A DNA stretch of 25,066 nucleotides from JACCQS01 sp050999295 (lineage in GTDB: Bacteria > Actinomycetota > Actinomycetes > Mycobacteriales > Geodermatophilaceae). This document shows positions 1 to 7,757 of this stretch, piece after piece (the stretch's first letter is position 1; each line of letters starts with the position of its first letter). The notes below the pieces were generated by a model. It saw only the letters and a list, made by a program, of their open reading frames with translations. It was not told where the DNA came from and did not search any database. Both the position numbers and the translations under genes were made by a program. The DNA lies in NCBI GenBank assembly GCA_050999295.1, contig JBPCPI010000142.1:1-25066 (forward strand), read 5' to 3'.

Positions 1-24
1 AAACGCCGGACATCAGGAGCTGTC

Positions 25-1139
25 ATGAACACCACCCATGCCGTCGCCGGCATCGACCCGCATAAACACACCGCGACAGTCGCGATCGTCGACGTCCTCG
101 GCGTCTTGGTGACCTCGCTGTCGGTGCAGGTCACGAAGTCCGGTATCGACGCGTTGACGGCGCTGCTGAAAGCCACCGAGATGACCATCGACCGGATCGG
201 AGTCGAGGGCTCTGGTGGCCTGGGACGACCGGTGATGCTCGCGCTGGCTGCGGCCGGTTACGACGTGCGGGAAGTCCAGGCCAACCGCACCGCGCAGCGC
301 CCGCAAGCGACGTTGTCGCACCAAGACCGACATCGAGGATGCCGAGGCAATCGCTCGGGAGACCCTGGCCGAGGCGGATCTGCCGCCGGCCGGCAAGGAC
401 AACGCCCCGCCACCAGCGGCCGACCAGCTCGCCGCCGTGCGCGACTGGCGTCAATCGCTTGTTCTGCAACGGGTTCGGCTGTTGAACGAAGCCGAGGCAG
501 TTCTCGTGTCGCTGCCGCTGCCGCTGCGTGAACAACTACCCGCCAGCAGCCGGGTGTCGGCCTCTCTGGACCGGCTGGCACGGCTGGAGGACATCCGTCC
601 AGACCTGGGTGCAGCCGACCGTGTCAAGCTGGATCGACTCGCCCAGACCAGAGCCGACGTGGCCAGCATCGGCGCACGGATCAAGGAACTCGACTCCCAA
701 GTCCCGGCGCTGCTCAAGACACTGGGCTGCACCCTGACCGTGATCCACGGCGTCGGCGTCGTCACCGCGATCACACTGATGACCGAGATCGGCGACCCGC
801 ACCGCTTCGCCACCGAGGCACGGTTCGCCCGCTGCTGCGGCGTCGCCCCGGTGGCCCTGTCATCCGGCGAGGGCGACGGCCCTCCACGGCACCACCGCCT
901 CGACCTCGGCGGGAACCGCAGGGTCAACTCGCATGCTGCACATCGTCCACATCACCCAGGCCCGCTGCCACCCTCCGGCCCAGGCCTACATGGCCAGACG
1001 AGAAACAGAGCGCAAGACCAAACGGGCCGCCCGGCGAGCCCACAAACGGCAGCTCGCCAACGTCATTATCCGCCACATGTGGAACGACGCCGACCGTCTC
1101 GCGCCGGCCAGCCCATCGTCCTCGACCGCCGCCGCTTGA
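25..1139 (+). pseudogene. IS110-family transposase, disrupted by two frameshifts
   Basis: Remnant of an IS110-type DEDD transposase. The first frame starts at ATG 25, after the ribosome-binding sequence aggag, and shows the N-terminal catalytic signature GIDPHKHTATVAIVD, then VEGSGG. Near 299-302 the frame changes (an extra C in gcgccc fits) and the expected KTDIEDAEAIA motif continues in frame 2. Near 929-931 it changes again (again one extra base), and the Transposase_20 part (RLDLGGNRRVN, then MLHIVHITQ) continues in frame 3 to the TGA at 1137-1139. The C-terminal SSGEGD matches the serine region of the family. Joined, the protein would be about 370 residues, near the usual 350-400. No terminal inverted repeats are seen, which is normal for IS110. 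Two independent frameshifts argue for a dead copy. The left boundary of the element is not resolved. Confidence 0.85.
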
Positions 1140-1376
1140 CAAGAGAGCTTCGAGTCCATGATCTCGATCTGCCGGAACCACTCGGGCAACGTCAAACGCT
1201 GGCGCGACGGGCAGATGGCACTACGTTGGTGCGCCGCCGGGATGGTCGAGGCCGGCAAACAGTTCCGCCGCGTCAACGGCCACCTGCACCTGCCAGCCCT
1301 ACAAACCGCACTCGAACGCGAGGTCACCGAAAATGTCGGCCCCGTCCGCCAAGATGACCTCGTGAACGCCGCCTAA
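1140..1376 (+). pseudogene. C-terminal stub of a second, different transposase
   Basis: Immediately after the IS110 stop codon, the same frame continues as QESFESMISICRN and on through NVKRWRDGQMALRWCAAGM to a TAA at 1374-1376, about 78 residues. The pattern (basic NVKRWRDGQ, then RWCAAGM, then FRRVNGHLHLPAL) resembles the C-terminal tail of transposases common in actinobacteria that I believe are mutator/IS256-like. I am not certain of the family. No start codon or upstream domains of this protein are present, so it is a 3' fragment. Its direct abutment to the IS110 copy suggests that the IS110 element inserted into this gene or that a deletion joined them. Confidence 0.6.
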
Positions 1377-1633
1377 CGATCATCGGGCCGCCACCGAAGT
1401 TCCACGGAACTCAGGACATCCTCTGCGTTCACTCCCGGTTGGCTTTTCGCAGACTCTGGTTCGCTGACTACACGGGCTGGCGGACGGCAAGCCCGACCAT
1501 GAAGGTAAGCAGAATTGCCGTTGATCTACGAGCGCACGCGGCGGCTGGGCGGACGACCAGTCTTCCCCAGCAGCGCTACCTCAACGCCCGGGCTGCCCGG
1601 TTGGCAGAACTTCGCTGAGTACGCGCAACCCGG
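1377..1633. other. Non-coding spacer after the transposase remnants
   Basis: No convincing coding sequence, RNA or terminator was found here. Short open stretches carry no recognisable motif. A small GC inverted repeat (cccgg tcag ccggg, about 1629-1642) overlaps the gpsA stop codon and could weakly terminate the minus-strand operon, but there is no T tract. Confidence 0.4.
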
Positions 1634-2635
1634 TCAGCCGGGCTCGGCCTCGTGCCCGGCCTTGACCTCCCGCAGCAGACCCCGGTAGGCGTCGTTCGGA
1701 CTGATCGAGCCGTCGACGATTCCGGCGATCTCCGCCGCGATCGGCATGGTCAGCTCGTATCTGGCTGCCAGGGCCATCGCGACGGGAGCGGTCTTGATGC
1801 CTTCGGCGACCTGGTTCATCTCGGCGAGGATGTCGACGAGCGGCCGCCCCCGGCCCAGCTGTTCGCCGACGTAGCGGTTGCGGCTCTGCGGGCTGATGCA
1901 GGTCGCGATCAGATCGCCCATCCCGGCCAGACCGGCCAGCGTTTCCGGTTGGGCCCCCAGGGCCACGCCGAGTCTGGTCAGTTCCTGCAGTCCCCGGGTG
2001 ATAACCGCAGACCGGGTGTTGTCACCCACCGAGAGCCCCTCGGCGATCCCGGTGGCGATTGCCACGACGTTCTTCAGCGCCCCACCGATCTCGCAGCCGA
2101 TGACATCGTGGTTGGTGTAGACGCGGAACGTGCCGCGAGCGAACACCTTCTGCAACGCGGCGGCCACGTCCAGGTCCTCGGTCGCGACCACGCTGGCCGC
2201 GGCGTTCCCGGCCATGATCTCCTTTGCCAGGTTCGGCCCGGTGAGGGCGGCGGCCGAATGCCCAGGCAGGACGTCACGGATCACCTCCGTCATCCGCAGC
2301 AGAGTCCCCGATTCCAGGCCCTTCGTCAGACTCACGACCGGAATCCACGGACGTAGGAACGGCTTTGCGTTCTCCAGGGTCTCCCGGAACGAGTGCGACG
2401 GGATGCCCATGACCAGGACGTCGGCTTGGCTGACTGCCTCCTCGAGGTCAGCGCATGCAGTCAAGCGCTTGGGGAGCCGAAATCCGGACAGGTAGCGGGA
2501 GTGGGTGTGCTCCTCGTTGATCTCGCGGGCGACCTCCGGATCCCGGGCCCACACGGTCGCCTCGTTGCGGCCGGCGGTGAGGCTGGCCACCGTCGTTCCC
2601 CAGGATCCGGCGCCGAGCACGGTCACCCGCATCAT
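1634..2635 (-). CDS. gpsA: Glycerol-3-phosphate dehydrogenase [NAD(P)+]
   Basis: Cytoplasmic enzyme that reduces dihydroxyacetone phosphate to sn-glycerol-3-phosphate, the backbone precursor of phospholipids. At 333 residues it is the usual length. Visible signatures are the N-terminal dinucleotide-binding VLGAGSWGTT (about residues 5-14), SLTKGLE, GPNLAKEI, the catalytic-lysine region GGALKNVVAIATG, RSAVITRGLQEL and GLAGMGDLIATC. The start chosen is the first of two adjacent ATG codons (2635). It overlaps the stop of the upstream SDR gene in an ATGA arrangement, which implies translational coupling. It is the last gene of a minus-strand run that begins with an HTH regulator near 4718. The link between gpsA and the preceding Clp-N, DoxX and SDR genes is positional only. 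No damage is visible. Confidence 0.96.
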   Translation of the reverse strand: MMRVTVLGAGSWGTTVASLTAGRNEATVWARDPEVAREINEEHTHSRYLSGFRLPKRLTACADLEEAVSQADVLVMGIPSHSFRETLENAKPFLRPWIPVVSLTKGLESGTLLRMTEVIRDVLPGHSAAALTGPNLAKEIMAGNAAASVVATEDLDVAAALQKVFARGTFRVYTNHDVIGCEIGGALKNVVAIATGIAEGLSVGDNTRSAVITRGLQELTRLGVALGAQPETLAGLAGMGDLIATCISPQSRNRYVGEQLGRGRPLVDILAEMNQVAEGIKTAPVAMALAARYELTMPIAAEIAGIVDGSISPNDAYRGLLREVKAGHEAEPG

Positions 2636-3378
2636 GCCCGCCCGTAGACCGGGATATGGGCGCCACTGATCACACTCGCCGCCGAACTGGACAAGAAGAA
2701 CAACACCTCTGCGATCTGATCGGGCGAAACCCATCTGCTGTGGTCGGCATCGGGTTGACCGGCCCGATTTCCAGGAGTGTCGATGACGCTCGGCAGCACG
2801 GCGTTCACCCGTACTCCGGCAGTCAGGTACTCCGCTGCCAGCGAGTCGACCAGGCCCAGAAGAGCGAGCTTGCTCGTGATGTATCCGGCGGCACCGGCGA
2901 AGGGGCGCAATGCCGCCCGGCTGGAGACGCAGGTGATCGCGCCGCCGCCGGCCGCGATCAGATGCGGCACCGTGGCCTGCGAGACCAGGTACGTAGCCCG
3001 GAGGTTGAGTCGGAGTTGGGACTCGAACTCCTCGACCGGCGTCTCGTGCACCTTGGCGCCCATCGCGAATCCGCCGACCAGGTTGGCAACCGCGCGCAGC
3101 GGTCGGCCATCGTCGGCGGCGGCGCAGTCGGCCACCCTGCGGACGGAATCGGCATCGAAGAGATCCGCTTCGAGCAGTTGCAGAGCGGCCGGGCGAAGCT
3201 GGGACGAATCCTGGTTGGGGTGAATCAGCGACTCCTGTCCCGGGATCCAGTCGTCGTCCGGCGGATGCACCCACGGCACCACGACCCGCCACCCGGCGGC
3301 AAGGAAGCGCCGGACGACGGCGGTGCCGAGTCCACCGGTGCCGCCGGTGATCAGAATGCTGGCGTCAGTGGTGTTCAG
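2632..3378 (-). CDS. Short-chain dehydrogenase/reductase with apparent CTG start
   Basis: Classical-type SDR oxidoreductase, about 248 residues, substrate unknown. The frame reads NTTDASILITGGTGGLGTAV at the N-terminus (Rossmann TGGTGGLG). It then has NLVGGF in place of the usual NNAG, VSSRAALRPF with the catalytic Ser, and YITSK as the YxxxK pair, followed by the typical PSVIDTP segment. A GTG at 3282 gives a shorter frame but would delete the nucleotide-binding motif, so it is unlikely. Upstream of the Rossmann strand there is no in-frame ATG or GTG. The best-placed initiator is CTG at 3378, which overlaps the TGA of the preceding DoxX-like gene (CTGA). The 3' end overlaps gpsA. CTG may be a true rare start or an ATG lost by mutation. 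The fold assignment is firm; the start is inferred. Confidence 0.82.
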   Translation of the reverse strand: MNTTDASILITGGTGGLGTAVVRRFLAAGWRVVVPWVHPPDDDWIPGQESLIHPNQDSSQLRPAALQLLEADLFDADSVRRVADCAAADDGRPLRAVANLVGGFAMGAKVHETPVEEFESQLRLNLRATYLVSQATVPHLIAAGGGAITCVSSRAALRPFAGAAGYITSKLALLGLVDSLAAEYLTAGVRVNAVLPSVIDTPGNRAGQPDADHSRWVSPDQIAEVLFFLSSSAASVISGAHIPVYGRA

Positions 3379-3902
3379 ACGGGCAGCGCCTTGCGGGTCT
3401 TGCGGGCCATTCGCTCGGCTGATTCGGTCGTGGTCTCGGCGGCCCGTTCGACGTTGCGGGACAGTCGCCGAGCCGCTCTGCGGGTACGCCAGGCGACCGA
3501 CGGCTTGCCTTCGGTGTCCACGACGGCGAGCAGCAATCCACCGAGCATGCTGGCATTCTTGAAGAACTCATTCTTCTGCAGGGCTCGGTCGCCCTCGTCG
3601 TCGGTCTTCTAGAAGCTCTGTGCGGCAAGCGTGGTCGGGATCAGACTTGCGCTGAGGACGGCGGCGGCAAGCCGTGGAGCCTTCCCGAGGCTGAGCGCAA
3701 GACCGGCGACCACCTTGACGGCTCCGTCGATCCGGACAACCGTGGCGGTGTCGTCGGGAAGCGCTCCGGCCGTCTTCTCACGGAGGAACTGAACCACGCC
3801 TCGGGCCGCCGGGCGTTTCTCGTTCGGGTTTCGGACCTCGTCGAGGCCTCCGAGTACGTACATGGATCCGAGTAGGGGTCTGGCCAGCCTGCGGACGAGC
3901 AT
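3375..3902 (-). pseudogene. DoxX-like membrane protein interrupted by one in-frame amber codon
   Basis: The gene starts at ATG 3902 behind a good Shine-Dalgarno (aaaggag) and encodes a DoxX-family N-terminus: LVRRLARPLLGSMYVLGG, a hydrophilic stretch, then the paired helices VVRIDGAVKVVAGLALSLG and AAAVLSASLIPTTLA. After AAQSF comes TAG (3609-3611). The same frame then continues without interruption through KTDDEGDRALQKNEFFKNAS, MLGGLLLAVVDTEGKPSVAW and a basic tail to TGA at 3375-3377. The position after the Phe is usually Trp in this family as I recall it, so TGG to TAG is the simplest explanation. The full frame is 175 codons. It is either a very recent nonsense mutation or a base-call error; readthrough is a remoter possibility. 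It lies 48 bp downstream of the Clp-N gene and overlaps the SDR gene. Confidence 0.85.
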
Positions 3903-3950
3903 CGGGCGTGCTCCTTTGGGAATTCGGCGTCGTCGAATAGGTCCTGGACG

Positions 3951-4451
3951 CTACCCGCCGTCGGCCAGTGCCCGCAGCACTGTTGCGCGCAGTGCCATCG
4001 AGTCGATGTCGAGAGCCAACAGCAGTTCGCGCGCCGCGACCGAGGTGTCGAGAAGTCCGAGCAGGAGGTGTTCTCCGCGGATGCGCCGGGTCCCGAACGC
4101 CCGCATCTCCTGCATGCTCGCCTGGATGGCGTTCTTCGCATCGGTGCGGAAGCGCGGTCGACGGGTTCGCAACCGATGGCCCAGACGGTCACCGACCTGC
4201 CGTTGCACGGCCGCCAGGTCGATTCCGAGGCCGGCCAGCAGGCGGGCATCGTGTGCCCCGCGGGCGACGGCCTCCTCCAGACGACGGGAATCGGCCCCTC
4301 GCTCAGCCAATATCACTGCCACCGGACCCGGCACCACGGAGATGCCCACGAGGATGTGCTCCCCGCCCAGCTCGAGCGCACCCAGACGACGCGCGCAGGA
4401 CACCGCCGCCTTGATCGCCAGCGACGCCTCCCGGTCGAATCTCTCGGACAT
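3951..4451 (-). CDS. Stand-alone Clp N-terminal (substrate/adaptor-binding) domain protein
   Basis: Protein of 166 residues made almost entirely of two Clp-N repeats, with no AAA+ ATPase module (no Walker motifs). Repeat 1 covers about residues 5-75, with LGGEHILVGI. Repeat 2 covers about 80-160, with IRGEHLLLGLLD. In ClpC and ClpA this domain docks adaptors and substrates. Stand-alone versions such as mycobacterial ClpC2 have been described as decoys or binding proteins for Clp-N ligands, so a modulator of the Clp protease is a reasonable inference. ATG 4451 is preceded by gaggagat. The gene lies 54 bp behind the small HTH gene on the same strand and presumably shares its autoregulated promoter. 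Confidence 0.88.
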   Translation of the reverse strand: MSERFDREASLAIKAAVSCARRLGALELGGEHILVGISVVPGPVAVILAERGADSRRLEEAVARGAHDARLLAGLGIDLAAVQRQVGDRLGHRLRTRRPRFRTDAKNAIQASMQEMRAFGTRRIRGEHLLLGLLDTSVAARELLLALDIDSMALRATVLRALADGG

Positions 4452-4505
4452 GTGGATCTCCTCAGACGGACGTACGACGAATGGTTCGGTACCGACACGG
4501 CCCAG

Positions 4506-4718
4506 TCATCGGGTGTGTCGGTGCTTGCGGTGGACTGCCTGCTTGCTCACGCCCAACGCCATGGCGATCTCCTGCCACGACCATCCGGTCGAACGCGCAC
4601 GCGCGACATGCGCGCGCTCCAACTGCTCGACCAGGCGGCGCAACGCGGCGACCGCGTGCAGGCCTTCCCGGGGGTCGTCGTCGGTGGCCGTGGCGATCAG
4701 CGCGGTGGGAGAAGTCAT
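4506..4718 (-). CDS. Small helix-turn-helix DNA-binding protein, likely autoregulator
   Basis: Seventy-residue protein with a charged helix (LRRLVEQLERAHVARAR) followed by a helix-turn-helix, WSWQEIAMALGVSKQAVHRKH, at the C-terminus. Proteins of this type are commonly found next to Clp-N domain genes in actinobacteria, as I recall. There are two candidate ATGs, at 4730 and 4718. The upstream one lies inside the predicted -10 hexamer and could not be in the transcript. ATG 4718 falls 7-8 nt below the -10, so the mRNA is probably leaderless and starts at this codon. Two palindromic sites cover the promoter, which fits autorepression. It is the first gene of the minus-strand run leading to the Clp-N, DoxX, SDR and gpsA genes. 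Confidence 0.85.
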   Translation of the reverse strand: MTSPTALIATATDDDPREGLHAVAALRRLVEQLERAHVARARSTGWSWQEIAMALGVSKQAVHRKHRHTR

Positions 4719-4722
4719 GGGT

Positions 4723-4765
4723 GTCAGCATATGTTGACGAGTCGCCGGCGTCAACCAAAGCTGAC
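4723..4765. promoter_or_regulatory. Two palindromic operator sites over the -35 and -10
   Basis: Two 16-bp copies of the pattern GTCARC-N4-GYTGAC: GTCAGCATATGTTGAC at 4723-4738 and GTCAACCAAAGCTGAC at 4750-4765, centred 27 bp apart. The first covers the -10 and the second the -35 of the predicted HTH-gene promoter, a typical repressor layout. The likely ligand is the HTH protein itself; this is inferred from position. Confidence 0.65.
4726..4754 (-). promoter_or_regulatory. Sigma-70-type promoter of the HTH/Clp-N operon
   Basis: Read on the minus strand: -35 TTGACG (4754-4749), 17-nt spacer, -10 TATGCT (4731-4726). The predicted transcription start coincides with ATG 4718, giving a leaderless mRNA. 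Confidence 0.7.
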
Positions 4766-4930
4766 GTAAGGCTTGCGTACGCCCCCGCATCGATCGGCGG
4801 TCGTGGCCAGCCGTACGCGTGTCCGATGCGCGGGTGTCGGGCGCGAGGGGACAGAATGGCAACGCCACGGGTCCCGTGTGACAGCACCACGCCACCGAAC
4901 AGAAACCCGAGGCCGGTGGGAAGGAGATCC

Positions 4931-5584
4931 ATGCCGATCGATCGAGGCAATATGCGAGGTCTGGTGCGTGCCATCGCCTACGACTGCAGAGGATCCCGCC
5001 TGGGTCGGGTAGCTCAGGTGTTCATCGATGACCGCACGGACGAACCCGCCTGGGTCGCAGTCGATGTCACCCGTACTCGCGGGATGCGGTTGCTACCGTT
5101 GGCCGGCGCGGGGCTCAAGGGCCGGCATCTGGTCATTCGAGCCGTACGCAGCACGGTTCGCTCCGCCCCGCGGATCGACCTCAGTGACGGTCAGCTGTCG
5201 AGCCAGGACGAGTTCCGGCTGCTCGAGCACTACGGGCTGCCCTCTGCAGGCCCCGGCGCGCAGGCGCAGACGGCAGAACACCGCCCGGCCTCACCGTGGC
5301 CGGACGACACCGAGCGCGAGACAGCCTGGGAGCGGCCGGCGCAGCCAAGCCCGAGGAGCCAGGACAGGCGGGCCATGCCACTCGGCTGGGAACAGCCAAC
5401 CGCGACCAAGCCCAGTTGGGAACAGCCGGCCGGCAAGGAACAGACCGCGAGGATTCCGGTCGCCGACAAGACTGTCCCCGACATACCAATTGCCGAAAAA
5501 CCGCTCCCGGAGCAGCCAGGACCACCTCCACCCCACCCGGATCCTGATTCCCAGGGCTCCTCCCGGGCGTCGCAGACTCGCTAG
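4931..5584 (+). CDS. PRC-barrel domain protein with proline-rich tail
   Basis: Protein of 217 residues. Residues about 8-80 form a PRC-barrel-like domain (GLVRAIAYDCRGSRLGRVAQVF, then the D-rich turn DDRTDEPAWVAVDV and LLPLAGAGLKGRHLVI). The segment after that contains the LLEHYGL motif often seen at the end of such domains. The C-terminal half is low-complexity, rich in Pro, Glu and Gln, with a repeated WEQP element (three occurrences of G/SWEQP-like sequence). No signal peptide or membrane segment is visible. ATG 4931 follows a near-perfect Shine-Dalgarno (aaggagatcc); longer upstream frames lack support. It is divergent from the HTH gene across a 212-bp gap that holds the twin operators. 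Function is not known beyond the fold. Confidence 0.85.
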   Translation: MPIDRGNMRGLVRAIAYDCRGSRLGRVAQVFIDDRTDEPAWVAVDVTRTRGMRLLPLAGAGLKGRHLVIRAVRSTVRSAPRIDLSDGQLSSQDEFRLLEHYGLPSAGPGAQAQTAEHRPASPWPDDTERETAWERPAQPSPRSQDRRAMPLGWEQPTATKPSWEQPAGKEQTARIPVADKTVPDIPIAEKPLPEQPGPPPPHPDPDSQGSSRASQTR

Positions 5585-5643
5585 TCTGCTGCCACCGCCG
5601 GCGTCACAACCAGCTGCCCGCCAACCATCATGAGGAGACGCGC

Positions 5644-6228
5644 GTGAGCGCATCGGCCGTCACCCTGCGCACCGCCTTGCTCCCTCGGACCTCGGTGCTC
5701 ACCGACACGTTGCTGGTGGCTGGGGGAGCAGTGTTCATCGCGCTCGTCGCCCAATTGGCCTTCTACCTGCCGTTCACACCCGTTCCGGTGACCGGCTTGA
5801 CCTTCGGCGTCCTGGTCACCGGTGCGGCAATGGGATCTGTCCGCGGTCTGCTGGCCACGCTGTTATACGTGTTGGTCGGAGTGGCCGGCGCGCCGGTGTA
5901 CGCCGATGGCAGTTACGGCATCGATGTCCTGCTCGGCGTGACCGGCGGATACCTCGTCGGATCGGTGCTCGCCGCTGGCCTGACCGGCTATCTCGCGGAG
6001 CAGGCCTGGGATCGCAAGGTGATCTCCGCGGTGCCGGCAATGCTGCTCGGCGAGTTGGTGATCTTCCTCGTCGGAGTCGGCTGGCTGATGGTCGTCCTGG
6101 GTGTCGGTCTCGGCGAGGGTCTGAAACTGGGGTTCGTGCCGTTCGTAATCGGTGAGGTCGTCAAGTTGGTGGCTGCCGGACTGCTGCTACCCGGCGCGTG
6201 GAAACTGGTCGACCGGATCAAGAGCTAG
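5644..6228 (+). CDS. bioY: BioY biotin-uptake substrate-binding membrane protein
   Basis: Integral membrane S-component of an ECF-type biotin transporter, 194 residues with about six hydrophobic helices. Family features seen are LAFYLPFTPVPVTGLTFGVL after the first helix, VLVGVAGAPVYADGSYGIDVL, GGYLVGSVLAAGLTGYLAE, and the late FVIGEVVKLVAAGLLLPGAW. GTG 5644 is preceded by gaggag. No bioM/bioN ATPase or T-component genes are adjacent, so it either works alone, as has been reported for solitary BioY proteins, or uses shared ECF modules encoded elsewhere. The stop codon shares the palindrome CTAG with the stop of the convergent gene on the other strand. Confidence 0.95.
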   Translation: MSASAVTLRTALLPRTSVLTDTLLVAGGAVFIALVAQLAFYLPFTPVPVTGLTFGVLVTGAAMGSVRGLLATLLYVLVGVAGAPVYADGSYGIDVLLGVTGGYLVGSVLAAGLTGYLAEQAWDRKVISAVPAMLLGELVIFLVGVGWLMVVLGVGLGEGLKLGFVPFVIGEVVKLVAAGLLLPGAWKLVDRIKS

Positions 6229-6776
6229 CTCTTCGGCTTCACCTTGGGCTTGCCCAACGGCTTGCCGGTAACGGTCTGCAGTGCTCGGGCCTCCTGTGCG
6301 GCCTGCGCCTCTTCCTCCTCCGCTCGCTTGCGCAGCCAACCCATCCCGGGTAAGCCGCCCAGGGCCACCTGAAGATCCTGGGCGATCTCTAGCAACTGAT
6401 GTAGGTCCGGGGCCACCCGGTCCAAGGTCGTGAGGATGGGGAAGACGTCCTCATCGAGATGCTTGACCAGGGTCGGCAGCCGGTCCACGAGTGCGACCAT
6501 GGCTTGTACCTCGGTCGGCTCGATCGAGGCAGCAAGTTCAGACGCCTTCGGCGCCATGGTGCGCAACGAGTCCTCGTAGAGCCCCAGCAGGGCGTCGGCG
6601 CGTGCGGCGGTTTCCTCCATCTTGTCGACCAGCTGACCAACCCGCCCGATCAGGGTCTCGGCCTGGCCGAGCAAGGCGAGCAATCGGGGCAGCGCCTCGA
6701 TGACCTCGCTGATGCCGTCCCGTACAACGCCGACGCCATGGACGAGATCACTGGGTCCGAGTAGCGGGAGTCTCAC
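6225..6776 (-). CDS. Predicted coiled-coil protein of unknown function
   Basis: Hypothetical protein of 183 residues, almost wholly alpha-helical by composition, with heptad-like Leu/Val/Ile spacing from about residue 15 to 140 (LLALLGQAETLIGRVGQLVD, then VALVDRLPTLVKHLDEDVFP). It ends in a basic Lys/Pro tail (KPLGKPKVKPKS). There is no signal peptide, membrane segment or enzyme motif. The start is GTG 6776; it is preceded by gggtgag, only a few bases away, so the start is uncertain. It runs convergent to bioY, with overlapping stop codons, and divergent from the liv operon. I do not recognise a named family. Confidence 0.7.
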   Translation of the reverse strand: MRLPLLGPSDLVHGVGVVRDGISEVIEALPRLLALLGQAETLIGRVGQLVDKMEETAARADALLGLYEDSLRTMAPKASELAASIEPTEVQAMVALVDRLPTLVKHLDEDVFPILTTLDRVAPDLHQLLEIAQDLQVALGGLPGMGWLRKRAEEEEAQAAQEARALQTVTGKPLGKPKVKPKS

Positions 6777-6941
6777 CGGCTCACCCTAAACCGCGACGGC
6801 GCGGTAACGGTTTGGCAACAACAGACTGGTATATGGCCAACACGGTCAGCGTTCGACTGGTTGGGGTGCCCATGGGCGACTGGGTGTTGTTAGCTGACCG
6901 GACAACCGACCGCATCGCCCGTCGAGGAGGCCACGCCGTAC

Positions 6942-7757
6942 ATGCTCAAAGTGGACAACTTGGTCGTGCGCTACGGGGCGGTCGAGGCCCTCAAGGGGGT
7001 CTCCCTGGAGGTACCCGACAACAGCGTGGTGGCCGTGCTCGGGAGCAATGGTGCGGGCAAGAGCACCCTGCTACGGGCGATCTCGGGAACACATCGCCTA
7101 CATCGAGGTCGCATCGAGCAGGGATCGATCTCCTACGGCGCCGCCGATCGTGGCAAGAACTCCGAGCTCACGCGCATCGATCGGCTGGACCCGGCCAAGA
7201 CCGTCGGCCGGGGCATCGTGCAGTCGCCGGAAGGGCGGCGGATCTTCGGCCGGCTCACCGTCGAGGAGAACCTGCGCGCCGGAGGGATGAACTCCTCGGC
7301 ATCCAAGGCCGAACGGGCGAAGCTGCGGGAACGGGTGTTCACGCTGTTCCCCATCCTGGCGCAGCGGCGGAGCCAGCGAGCCTCGTTGCTCTCCGGTGGA
7401 GAGCAGCAGATGCTGGCGATGGGCCGCGCCCTGATGGCCGGCCCGAGCCTGCTCCTGCTGGATGAGCCATCCCTTGGCTTGGCCCCGCAGATCGTCGAAC
7501 AGATCGGCGAGATCGTGCTGGAGATCAACGGTATGGGAACGTCCGTGCTCCTGGTCGAGCAGAATGCCAGCATGGCACTGCGGGTGGCCTCGTACGCGCA
7601 CGTCCTCGAGGTGGGCAAGGTGTCCCTGTCCGGCCCGGCCGATGAACTTGCCGAGACCGACCAGGTGCGCGACCTCTATCTCGGTCACGGCGCGGAGGAG
7701 ATCTCCGGTACTGCTGCCGAGGGCCGTAGCCAGCACTTGAGCCGGTGGACCGGATGA
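6942..7757 (+). CDS. livF: Branched-chain amino acid-type ABC transporter ATP-binding protein
   Basis: Cytoplasmic ATPase of a HAAT-family importer, 271 residues. Walker A is GSNGAGKST (about residues 34-42), the Q-loop region is VQSPEGRRIFGRLTVEENL, the signature is LSGGEQQMLAMGRAL, Walker B is LLLLDEPSLGLAP, and the switch region is LVEQNASMAL; this pattern is diagnostic of LivF. Compared with typical LivF (about 235 residues) it carries a small insertion after the Walker A helix (about residues 55-85) and a roughly 25-residue C-terminal extension. ATG 6942 has gaggagg upstream at an acceptable distance. It is the first gene of a five-gene operon and overlaps livG by ATGA. The true substrate is not determined by sequence alone. 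Confidence 0.93.
   Translation: MLKVDNLVVRYGAVEALKGVSLEVPDNSVVAVLGSNGAGKSTLLRAISGTHRLHRGRIEQGSISYGAADRGKNSELTRIDRLDPAKTVGRGIVQSPEGRRIFGRLTVEENLRAGGMNSSASKAERAKLRERVFTLFPILAQRRSQRASLLSGGEQQMLAMGRALMAGPSLLLLDEPSLGLAPQIVEQIGEIVLEINGMGTSVLLVEQNASMALRVASYAHVLEVGKVSLSGPADELAETDQVRDLYLGHGAEEISGTAAEGRSQHLSRWTG

Noticed and set aside
2635..3292. Reading the gpsA frame as a 552-residue fusion protein
   Set aside because: The part upstream of the Met-Met start is out-of-frame SDR sequence; the ATGA overlap and GAGSWG motif fix the start.
6777..6941. Promoter or operator for the liv operon
   Set aside because: A TGGTATATG sequence and the palindrome gcccatgggc are present, but no convincing -35 spacing or recognised regulator box could be supported.
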